Below, piece by piece: positions 58,441 through 64,000 of a stretch of DNA of 64,000 bases. The translations under genes were made by a program, and so were the position numbers. A model generated the notes under the pieces. That model ran no database searches, had not been told where the DNA came from, and worked only from the letters and a program-made list of their open reading frames with translations. The stretch spans positions 434,001 through 498,000 of the forward strand of contig NZ_QLLY01000002.1 in assembly GCF_003259365.1 (NCBI RefSeq), read 5' to 3'. Positions within the stretch are counted from its first letter, which is position 1. Every line of letters starts with the position of its first letter. Source of the stretch: Streptomyces sp. PsTaAH-137 (GTDB lineage Bacteria > Actinomycetota > Actinomycetes > Streptomycetales > Streptomycetaceae).

Positions 58441-59907
58441 TCAGGCCCCCTCGGGCTCGTACCCGGCGGGCAGGTGGATCATCTTGTGCTCGAAGTACTC
58501 GCCGTACCCCTCGGGCCCGAACTCCCGCCCCACGCCGCTGTTCTTGTAGCCGCCGAACGGCCCGAGCATGTCGAGGCTGAAGGTGTTGACGCTGTACGTG
58601 CCCGTGCGCACCCGGCGCGCGACGTCGATGCCGCGCTCGACGTCACCGGTCCAGACGCTGCCGCTCAGGCCGTAGTCGGAGTCGTTGGCGATCTTCACGG
58701 CCTCGGCCTCGTCGCCGTAGGGAAGCAGGCAGATGACCGGGCCGAAGATCTCCTCGCGGGCGACGCGCATCGAGTTGTCGACGTCGCCGAAGAGGGTGGG
58801 CTCGACGTACCAGCCCTGCTCGAAGCCCTTCGGCACACCGCCGCCGGTGAGGATCTTGGCGCCCTCCTCCTGGCCGATGCGGATGTAGTCGAGGGAGCGC
58901 TGCTGCTGGCGCCGGGCGACGAGGGGGCCGAGTTCGGTGGCCGGGTCGAGCGGGTCGCCGACCTTGAGGGCGCCGGCCGCGCTCGCGAAGGCGTCGGCGA
59001 ACTCGTCGTAGCGGGAGCGCGGGACCAGGATGCGGGTCTGGGCGACGCACGCCTGGCCGTTGATCATCCAGGCGAAGGGGACGATGCCGGCGACGGCGCT
59101 CGCGGCGTCCGCGTCCTCCAGGATGACGGCCGCCGACTTGCCGCCCAGTTCCAGGGTGACGCGGGTGAGGTTGCGGGCGGCGACCTCCATGACGCGCTTG
59201 CCCGCGCCGACCGAGCCGGTGAAGGAGATCTTGTCGATGCCGGGGTGGGCGACCAGGTACTCGCTGACCTCGCGGTCGGCGGGCAGGATCGACAGGACGC
59301 CCTCGGGCAGCCCGGCCTCGGCGGCGATCTCGGCGAGGAGGTAGCCGTCGAGCGGGGTCTCGGGCGAGGTCTTCAGGATCACCGGGCAGCCGGCGAGCAG
59401 CGCGGGGGCGAGCTTGGCGGCGGCGGTGAACTGCGGGACGTTCCAGGGGACCACGGCCGCGACGACACCGACGGGCTCGCGGCGCACGAGCAGCTTGCCG
59501 AGCACGCCGTCGCGGGCCTGCTCGTACGTGAAGTCGCGGGCGACGGTGATCGCCGAGTCCCAGACCATCATCGCGGCGAGGGCCTGCACCATGATGCTGG
59601 CGGTGAACGGGGTGCCGTTCTGGCTGCTGATGACGCGGGCGATCTCCTCGTGCCGCACCGCGAACGCGTCCTTGATCCTGGCGACGACCTCGATGCGCTC
59701 GTCGAGCGTCATACGCGGCCAGGGCCCCTCGTCGAAGGCCCGGCGGGCGGCGGCGACGGCCCGGTCCACGTCACCGGGCGCGGCGTGCGGCACCCGGCCG
59801 AAGACCTCTCCGGTGTGCGGGGAGACGACCTCGATGACGTCCTTGCCGAGGGGATCGGTCAACTCCCCGCCGATGAACAGCTGTCCGTGTTCCACGAGCT
59901 CGGTCAT
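58441..59907 (-). CDS. NAD(P)-dependent aldehyde dehydrogenase
   Basis: 488 residues from ATG 59907, with GAGGAAG upstream. Typical ALDH fold: VPWNVPQF, KTSPETPLDGYLLAEI, FTGSVGAGKRV (coenzyme loop), the general-base Glu in TLELGGKSA and the nucleophile Cys in NGQACVAQTR; GREIFGPV-like EEIFGPVICLL and GGYKNSGVGREFGPEGYGEY at the end. Substrate is not evident; KstR/CTGAC motifs upstream and the linked ferredoxin point to oxidation of a lipid- or steroid-derived aldehyde. First gene of a two-gene operon. Confidence 0.94.
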   Translation of the reverse strand: MTELVEHGQLFIGGELTDPLGKDVIEVVSPHTGEVFGRVPHAAPGDVDRAVAAARRAFDEGPWPRMTLDERIEVVARIKDAFAVRHEEIARVISSQNGTPFTASIMVQALAAMMVWDSAITVARDFTYEQARDGVLGKLLVRREPVGVVAAVVPWNVPQFTAAAKLAPALLAGCPVILKTSPETPLDGYLLAEIAAEAGLPEGVLSILPADREVSEYLVAHPGIDKISFTGSVGAGKRVMEVAARNLTRVTLELGGKSAAVILEDADAASAVAGIVPFAWMINGQACVAQTRILVPRSRYDEFADAFASAAGALKVGDPLDPATELGPLVARRQQQRSLDYIRIGQEEGAKILTGGGVPKGFEQGWYVEPTLFGDVDNSMRVAREEIFGPVICLLPYGDEAEAVKIANDSDYGLSGSVWTGDVERGIDVARRVRTGTYSVNTFSLDMLGPFGGYKNSGVGREFGPEGYGEYFEHKMIHLPAGYEPEGA

Positions 59908-59934
59908 GGCTGACTTCCTCTTCCCCGACCATTT

Positions 59935-59949
59935 CTGACGGTGTTTCAG
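59935..59949. promoter_or_regulatory. CTGAC-N5-(G/T)TCAG palindrome before the aldehyde dehydrogenase
   Basis: CTGACGGTGTTTCAG, flanked as TCTGAC...TCAGAA, differs from the consensus at one inner base. It is 28 bp before the dehydrogenase start and abuts the KstR-like site. Confidence 0.55.
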
Positions 59950-59952
59950 AAC

Positions 59953-59966
59953 TGATACCAGTTCTA
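59953..59966. promoter_or_regulatory. Degenerate KstR-like box
   Basis: TGATACCAGTTCTA keeps seven of the eight fixed bases of TnnAACnnGTTnnA (TAC replaces AAC). It is the right part of an imperfect 18-bp palindrome AGAACTGATACCAGTTCT (59948-59965) in the aldehyde dehydrogenase promoter. Confidence 0.5.
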
Positions 59967-60029
59967 GTTGGGATACGGAAGGGTGGGAAGGGGCCGGGCA
60001 CGACGAGCGTGCGGGCATAGGGTGCCCGG

Positions 60030-60578
60030 ATGCTTCCCGAGCCGATCGACACCCCGCGCCTGACCCTGCTGCCGCTGGCCGTGGCGTACGCCGACGAGAT
60101 GGCCGGGGTCCTCGCCGACCCCGCTCTCTACGTCTTCACGGGCGGTGAGCCGCCGTCGCCCGAGGCGCTGCGCGCGCGGTACGCCCGTCAGGTGACGGGG
60201 TCGCCGGAGCCGGGCACCGTGTGGATCAACTGGGTGGTGCGGGAGCGCGGTTCGGAGCGACTGACGGGATACGTGCAGGCGACCGTCACCGACCGCGAGA
60301 GCACGGCCGACGTGGCCTGGGTGGTGGGCACCGAGTGGCAGGGGCGCGGCTTCGCCCGGGAGGCCGCGCTCGGGATGGCGGGATGGCTGGCGGCGCGGGG
60401 CGTGGCGGAGCTGGTCGCCCACATCCATCCCCGGCACCGCGCGTCGGCGGCGGTGGCGCGCGCCCTCGGGCTCACGGAGTGCGGCGAGGACGACGAGGGC
60501 GAGACCGTCTGGCGCGGACCGGCCGCCGGCCCGGTCGCCGGATCCGCCACCGGCCCGGTCGACCCGGGCAACCATTGA
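60030..60578 (+). CDS. GNAT family N-acetyltransferase (RimJ/RimL-like)
   Basis: 182 residues, ATG 60030. GNAT fold with DTPRLTLLPL at the start (typical of RimJ/RimL-like proteins), VAWVVGTEWQGRGFAREAALGM as the acetyl-CoA-binding motif A (Q/R-x-x-G-x-A), and HIHPRHRASAAVARALGLTE as motif B. The acceptor is unknown. The C-terminus is a Gly/Ala/Pro tail, and its stop codon lies within the KstR box of the next gene. Confidence 0.92.
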   Translation: MLPEPIDTPRLTLLPLAVAYADEMAGVLADPALYVFTGGEPPSPEALRARYARQVTGSPEPGTVWINWVVRERGSERLTGYVQATVTDRESTADVAWVVGTEWQGRGFAREAALGMAGWLAARGVAELVAHIHPRHRASAAVARALGLTECGEDDEGETVWRGPAAGPVAGSATGPVDPGNH

Positions 60579-60589
60579 AACAAGTTCTA
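60576..60589. promoter_or_regulatory. KstR box before the MBL-fold gene
   Basis: TGAAACAAGTTCTA matches TnnAACnnGTTnnA at all fixed positions and begins on the GNAT stop codon. A second, degenerate half (ACAAGTTCCA) follows 2 bp later. It is 73 bp before the MBL-fold start. Confidence 0.75.
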
Positions 60590-60662
60590 CAAGTTCCATT
60601 ACAGTGACGGGAGTTCGGCACGGCGGCCGGTGCCCTCGGGCGGGTGACAGAGCGAGGGCCCA

Positions 60663-61739
60663 GTGACGGAGGCGACAGAGGTGGCAGAGGTGACGAAGGT
60701 GACGCAGGTGACCGACCACGGCGGAGGCGTCCAGAGCATCCGGGTCCCGATCCCCGACAACCCCCTCGGCTACACCCTCATCTACGTGCTCGACACCGAC
60801 GCGGGGCCGGTCCTGGTCGACACCGGCTGGGACGACCCGGAGTCCTGGGACACGCTGGCGGCCGGGCTCGCGAACTGCGGCACCTCGGTCGGCGACCTCG
60901 CGGGCGTCCTGATCACGCACCACCACCCCGACCACCACGGCCTGTCGGCGAAGGTGCGCGAGGCGTCCGGCGCCTGGATCGCGATGCACGAGGCGGACGC
61001 GGCCGTGGTGCGGCGCACCCGGGAGAACGACCCGTCGCGCTGGTACGCGTACATGACCAGGAAGCTGATCGCCGCCGGGGCGCCCGAGGCGCACGTGGCC
61101 CCGCTCCGGCGCGCCCGCGACGAGGGCGTCCCGCGCCGCCTGCCCGGCCTCGACCCGGCGCTGCCCGACCGCACCATCGTCCCCGGCGATCTGCTCCCCC
61201 TGCCGGGCCGAAGGCTGCGCGCGATCTGGACGCCGGGCCACACCCCGGGCCATGTCTGCCTGCACCTGGAGGAGGACCACCCGGCCCGGCTCCAGGGAAA
61301 CGGGCGCCTCTTCAGCGGCGACCACATCCTCCCCGGCATCACACCGCACATCGGCCTGTACGAGGACCCGGACGACGCCACCGTCACGGACCCGCTCGGC
61401 GACTACCTCGACTCCCTCGAACGCGTCGGGCGGCTCGCCCCCGCCGAGATCCTCCCGGCGCACCAGCACACCTTCACCGACGCGCCCGCCCGCGTACGGG
61501 AACTGCTGGAGCACCACGAGTCCCGGCTGACCGATCTGCTCACCCTCCTCGCGGCGCCGCTCACTCCGTGGCAGCTCGCGGAGCGCATGGAGTGGAACCG
61601 CCCGTGGGCCGACATCCCGTACGGCTCGCGGACCATCGCGGTGTCGGAGGCGGAGGCCCATCTGCGCCGCCTGGTGAAGCTGGGGCGGGTGGAAGCGGTC
61701 GCGGGGAGCGACCCGGTGGCGTACGTCGCGGCACCCTGA
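60663..61739 (+). CDS. MBL-fold metallohydrolase (LACTB2-like)
   Basis: 358 residues by the first GTG; GTG codons at 60681, 60690, 60699 and 60708 are also possible because the N-terminus is a repeated 9-bp unit (Val-Thr-x). Metal site: LITHHHPDHHG, then GHTPGHVCLHL, SGDHIL and the last His in PAHQHTF. The C-terminal 60 residues are the winged-helix-like module of LACTB2 proteins (LTPWQLAERMEWNRPWADIPYGSRTIAVSEAEAHLRRLV). Bacterial relatives are thioesterase- or RNase-like hydrolases. A KstR box upstream favours a role in acyl-CoA metabolism. Confidence 0.9.
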   Translation: MTEATEVAEVTKVTQVTDHGGGVQSIRVPIPDNPLGYTLIYVLDTDAGPVLVDTGWDDPESWDTLAAGLANCGTSVGDLAGVLITHHHPDHHGLSAKVREASGAWIAMHEADAAVVRRTRENDPSRWYAYMTRKLIAAGAPEAHVAPLRRARDEGVPRRLPGLDPALPDRTIVPGDLLPLPGRRLRAIWTPGHTPGHVCLHLEEDHPARLQGNGRLFSGDHILPGITPHIGLYEDPDDATVTDPLGDYLDSLERVGRLAPAEILPAHQHTFTDAPARVRELLEHHESRLTDLLTLLAAPLTPWQLAERMEWNRPWADIPYGSRTIAVSEAEAHLRRLVKLGRVEAVAGSDPVAYVAAP

Positions 61740-61871
61740 CCGGGGCGTCACCGGGAGGCCGTTCCACGGTCCGGGGATCTTTGCCGCGCGTGGATGGTCG
61801 GGGTCTGCGCGCAGGCGTATGGTCCTGGCCAAGAGCTCACTTGAGCTGGAACAACAAGGGGGCGGCCGCCG

Positions 61872-62117
61872 ATGGCGCCGGACGAGGCTGTGGTCGGCTG
61901 TACGGGGAAGCTGGTGCTCGGCACACGGGGTGCCGGGGGGCCGGGCGAGGTGCTGGTGCGGGTCAGGGGCGGGACCGAGACGTTTCTCGCGTGGTCGGAC
62001 GAGCCCCTGGAGCGCGGGACGACCGTGCTCGTGATCGAGTCGCGCGGCACCCGGCAGGTCGCAGTCATGGCCTGGACCGATCCTCTCCTCGTCGACGGCG
62101 ACGGCGGCGCCCGCTAA
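61872..62117 (+). CDS. Small NfeD-like OB-fold protein
   Basis: 81 residues from ATG 61872, after AAGGGGGCGG. It consists of beta strands as in the NfeD C-terminal OB domain (GKLVLGTRGAGGPGEVLVRVRGGTETFLAWSDEPLERGTTVLVIESRGTRQVAVMAW). The membrane helices of NfeD are absent. It precedes the SPFH gene by 13 bp, the usual NfeD/flotillin pairing (compare YuaF/FloT), so a role in anchoring or stabilising the flotillin-like protein is likely. Confidence 0.8.
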   Translation: MAPDEAVVGCTGKLVLGTRGAGGPGEVLVRVRGGTETFLAWSDEPLERGTTVLVIESRGTRQVAVMAWTDPLLVDGDGGAR

Positions 62118-62130
62118 GGAGACGTCAAGG

Positions 62131-63285
62131 ATGTTCGGATATCGCGTTCCCGCTCCCGACGAGGCGATGTTGATCTCGGGTGGCAGGCGGGGACTTGGGG
62201 GAGCGCCGTTCCGCGTCGTCACCGGGCACGGGAAGTTCGTGCTGCCCGTGTTCCGCAAGACCCGCTTCCTGTCGCTGGCCATGGCGGAGGCGGAAGTCGT
62301 CGAGAAGTGCGTGACCAAGCAGGGCATCGCGCTGACCGTGCGCGCCGTCATCGCCTTCAAGGTGGGCAACGACCACGAGTCGATCGTCAACGCCGGGCAG
62401 CGGTTCCTGTCCGACCAGGAGCAGATGTCGGTGCTCACCGGGCGGATCTTCGCCGGTCACCTGCGTTCCATCATCGGCTCGATGACCGTCGAGGAGATCG
62501 TCACCGAGCGGCAGAAGCTGGCGACGGAGGTGCTGGACACCTCCAAGTCCGAGATGGCGAAGATCGGGCTGCACGTCGACTCGTTGCAGATCCAGTCCAT
62601 CGACGACGGGGCCACCGGGTACATCGAGGCCATGTCGCAGCCGCACAAGGCGGCCATCCAGCGCGCCGCGAAGATCGCGCAGGCGCAGGCCAACCAGGCC
62701 GCCGTCGAGGCGGAGCAGGCGGCGGCCCGTAAGCAGGCCGAGTTCGCGCGGCAGACGGCGATCGTGCAGGCCGAGTTCAGCGCCGAGGTGGACCGGGCCA
62801 AGGCGCAGGCCGACCAGGCCGGGCCGCTGGCGCGGGCGCACGCGCAGCAGGAGGTGCTCGAAGCGCAGACCGAGCTGGCGCTCAAGCAGGCCGAGCTGCG
62901 GGAGAAGGAGCTGATCGCGGAGATCGTGAAGCCGGCGCAGGCCGATGCCGAGCGGATCCGGGTCCTTGCCACGGCCGAGGCCGAGCGCATGAAGATCCAG
63001 GCCGAGGCCGCGGCGTCCTACGACCGGGTCGCGCTGGACCGGATGCTCATCGATCAGTTGCCGCAGATCGTGAAGGAGGCGTCGGCCGGGCTTGCCGGGG
63101 CCAATGTCAATGTCCTGAACGGGGCCGACGGGCTCGGCGAGATCGCGGCCGGGCTCGTGGGGCAGGGGCTGACGATCCTCGACTCGGTCCGCAAGAACCT
63201 GAGCGGCGACGACGTCGGCTCCGCCGTTGAGCGGTACGTCGGGGCTCCGCGCCACGGCGACGACGGCCCCGTCGAGGTCCGCTGA
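62131..63285 (+). CDS. SPFH/Band 7 flotillin-like protein
   Basis: 384 residues, ATG 62131, with AAGGAG 10 nt upstream. Residues 1-165 form an SPFH domain (YRVPAPDEAMLISGGRRG; KCVTKQGIALTVRAVIAFKVGN; RSIIGSMTVEEIVTERQKL), followed by a long Ala/Glu/Gln-rich coiled coil (about residues 180-300; many EA, QA and AAR repeats) as in flotillins, and a short C-terminal LPQIVKEASAGLAGANVNVLNG region. No clear membrane helix is seen, so binding to the membrane would be peripheral. Flotillins organise membrane microdomains. The gap after it holds repeats. Confidence 0.93.
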   Translation: MFGYRVPAPDEAMLISGGRRGLGGAPFRVVTGHGKFVLPVFRKTRFLSLAMAEAEVVEKCVTKQGIALTVRAVIAFKVGNDHESIVNAGQRFLSDQEQMSVLTGRIFAGHLRSIIGSMTVEEIVTERQKLATEVLDTSKSEMAKIGLHVDSLQIQSIDDGATGYIEAMSQPHKAAIQRAAKIAQAQANQAAVEAEQAAARKQAEFARQTAIVQAEFSAEVDRAKAQADQAGPLARAHAQQEVLEAQTELALKQAELREKELIAEIVKPAQADAERIRVLATAEAERMKIQAEAAASYDRVALDRMLIDQLPQIVKEASAGLAGANVNVLNGADGLGEIAAGLVGQGLTILDSVRKNLSGDDVGSAVERYVGAPRHGDDGPVEVR

Positions 63286-63317
63286 CGCGTTCTGGTACAG
63301 CGCAGTCGTGGCTGGTC

Positions 63318-63447
63318 GCGCAGTTCCCCGCGCCCCGGTGGGGGCTTCTCGCGCAGTTCCCCGCGCCCCTGAAGGCTGCGCTCCGCGCGCCTTCCCCTGA
63401 TGAGATGCCGCACGAAGTGCGCATCTCAGGGGCGCGGGGAACTGCGC
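63318..63447. repeat. Recurrent-element inverted repeat after the SPFH gene
   Basis: Three copies of the 20-bp element: 63318-63336 and 63351-63370 in one orientation, 63428-63447 in the other. The last two form hairpin arms; the interior TGATGAGATGCCGCACGAAG with TGCGCATCTC repeats the module at 27792-27820. No gene lies in 63286-63498. Confidence 0.88.
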
Positions 63448-63497
63448 GACCAGCCCCCACCGGAGCCGCGGACGACCCCGAATCGAGGGGCCCGGTA

Positions 63498-63612
63498 CAG
63501 TGAAGGCGTCGTCATCAAGCGTGTGTGAGGGGAAGCCGGTGGGAGTCCGGCGCTGACCCGCAACCGTCACAGCCGGATTGCCTCACCCGCCTCATGATCG
63601 GCTCAGAACCGT
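63498..63612 (+). ncRNA. Cobalamin riboswitch
   Basis: The adenosylcobalamin aptamer core is present: GGAAGCCGGTGGGAGTCCGG (63531-63550), then GCTGACCCGCAACCGTCA (63553-63570), and a B12-box-like AGCCGGATTGCCTCACCCGC (63571-63590). A hairpin CTCCC-CGCA-GGGAG (63669-63682) overlaps the ribosome site GGGAGAGG before the ATG at 63699, so binding of B12 probably blocks translation. Ends are approximate. Confidence 0.9.
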
Positions 63613-63698
63613 CGAGGCATACGGAGCTGGAGCCGCCCGGTACCAGCAGTGCGTGCCGTGCCGCCCGGCTCCCCGCAGGGAGAGGCACCCGCCCCAGC

Positions 63699-64000
63699 AT
63701 GAACATTCGCCGCAGCGCCGCACTCGTCGCCGCGACCGTCGTGATCGGCGCCTCGGCGGCGCCGGCCGCCTTCGCGGACGGTGCCTCCCCCTCGGCCTCC
63801 CCGAAGGTCGTCGTACCCAGCGGCCTGTACGGGTCGAGCGACCCCACGTACGACGGCGTCTGGCGCCAGTCCCTCGCCCTCGTGGCGCAGACGACGGTGG
63901 ACGTCGAGCCCGCCGCGAAGGCCGTCGACTGGCTGGCCGGCCAGCAGTGCGAGAACGGCGGCTTCGCCGCGTTCCGTGCCGAGCCGGGCAAGGCCTGCGA
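63699..64000 (+). CDS. Secreted terpene-cyclase-repeat-like protein, B12-controlled (5' part)
   Basis: Only the first 100 codons lie in the window. A Sec signal peptide (NIRRSAALVAATVVIGASAAPAAFA) is followed by a Ser/Pro linker and LYGSSDPTYDGVWRQSLALVAQTT, then AVDWLAGQQCENGGFAAFR, one QW-like repeat of the squalene-cyclase/alpha-alpha-toroid kind. Proteins of this type are found next to cobalamin uptake genes in actinobacteria. The toroid is also the fold of the alpha domain of eukaryotic B12 carriers (intrinsic factor, transcobalamin), so an extracellular B12-capture role is attractive. The riboswitch upstream supports this; the rest of the protein was not seen. Confidence 0.85.
   Translation, partial: MNIRRSAALVAATVVIGASAAPAAFADGASPSASPKVVVPSGLYGSSDPTYDGVWRQSLALVAQTTVDVEPAAKAVDWLAGQQCENGGFAAFRAEPGKAC

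Overview
The window is high-GC DNA with dense, divergently arranged genes, many GTG starts, stop/start overlaps between co-transcribed genes, a SapB-type (ram/amf) lanthipeptide locus, a KstR regulator and B12-, iron- and F420-linked genes. This points to a Streptomyces chromosome. I see no insertion sequence, phage, tRNA, rRNA operon or CRISPR array. About 60 protein genes are supported, plus the RNase P RNA and a cobalamin riboswitch.

Layout. 1-12.6 kb is mostly housekeeping: a truncated MFS transporter, rnpB, a Uma2 nuclease-like protein, a TetR/membrane-protein pair with twin operators, a MerR regulator with a 19-bp-spacer promoter, an RNB ribonuclease, YaaA, KDPG/KHG aldolase, then a histidine phosphatase/zinc-ribbon/Nif3 operon whose phosphatase has lost the N-terminal RNase H domain expected in Streptomyces. 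An iron-boxed siderophore-binding lipoprotein follows. 12.6-30.3 kb holds acyl-CoA and steroid-type beta-oxidation genes (SDR, zinc alcohol dehydrogenase, MaoC hydratase, SCP-x-type thiolase, tandem acyl-CoA dehydrogenase), a glutaryl-CoA dehydrogenase operon with a CaiB CoA-transferase and LysR regulator, an ABC exporter with a DesK/DesR-type two-component system, an MFS exporter and a secreted lipase. 30.4-42 kb carries an MFS protein with a C-terminal regulatory-like domain, an MpaB-type oxygenase, a SpoIIE-type phosphatase paired with a CarH/AerR-like B12-binding protein, a GtrA-like protein, peptidase E, and an IclR-controlled DUF1177/NCS1 permease/M20 hydrolase operon.

42-50 kb contains two methyltransferases, a GT4 glycosyltransferase and an (alpha/alpha)6-type protein that together resemble the mycobacterial methylmannose polysaccharide (MMP) genes. 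They lie beside kstR (50.3 kb). 51-58 kb is a complete class III lanthipeptide cluster (ramR, ramB, ramA, ramS, ramC). 58.2-64 kb has a ferredoxin/aldehyde dehydrogenase pair, a GNAT protein, an MBL-fold hydrolase, a small NfeD-like protein with a flotillin-like SPFH protein, and a cobalamin riboswitch leading into a truncated secreted repeat protein.

Two regulatory patterns tie the window together. Matches to the KstR operator (TnnAACnnGTTnnA) lie before the MaoC operon, the tandem acyl-CoA dehydrogenase, kstR/GT4 and the MBL gene, with a degenerate match before the aldehyde dehydrogenase. A second palindrome, CTGAC-N5-GTCAG, lies before five lipid or redox genes and co-occurs with the KstR box at three promoters. 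A 20-bp sequence, AGGGGCGCGGGGAACTGCGC, recurs about 14 times in both orientations, mostly between genes and often as large inverted repeats.
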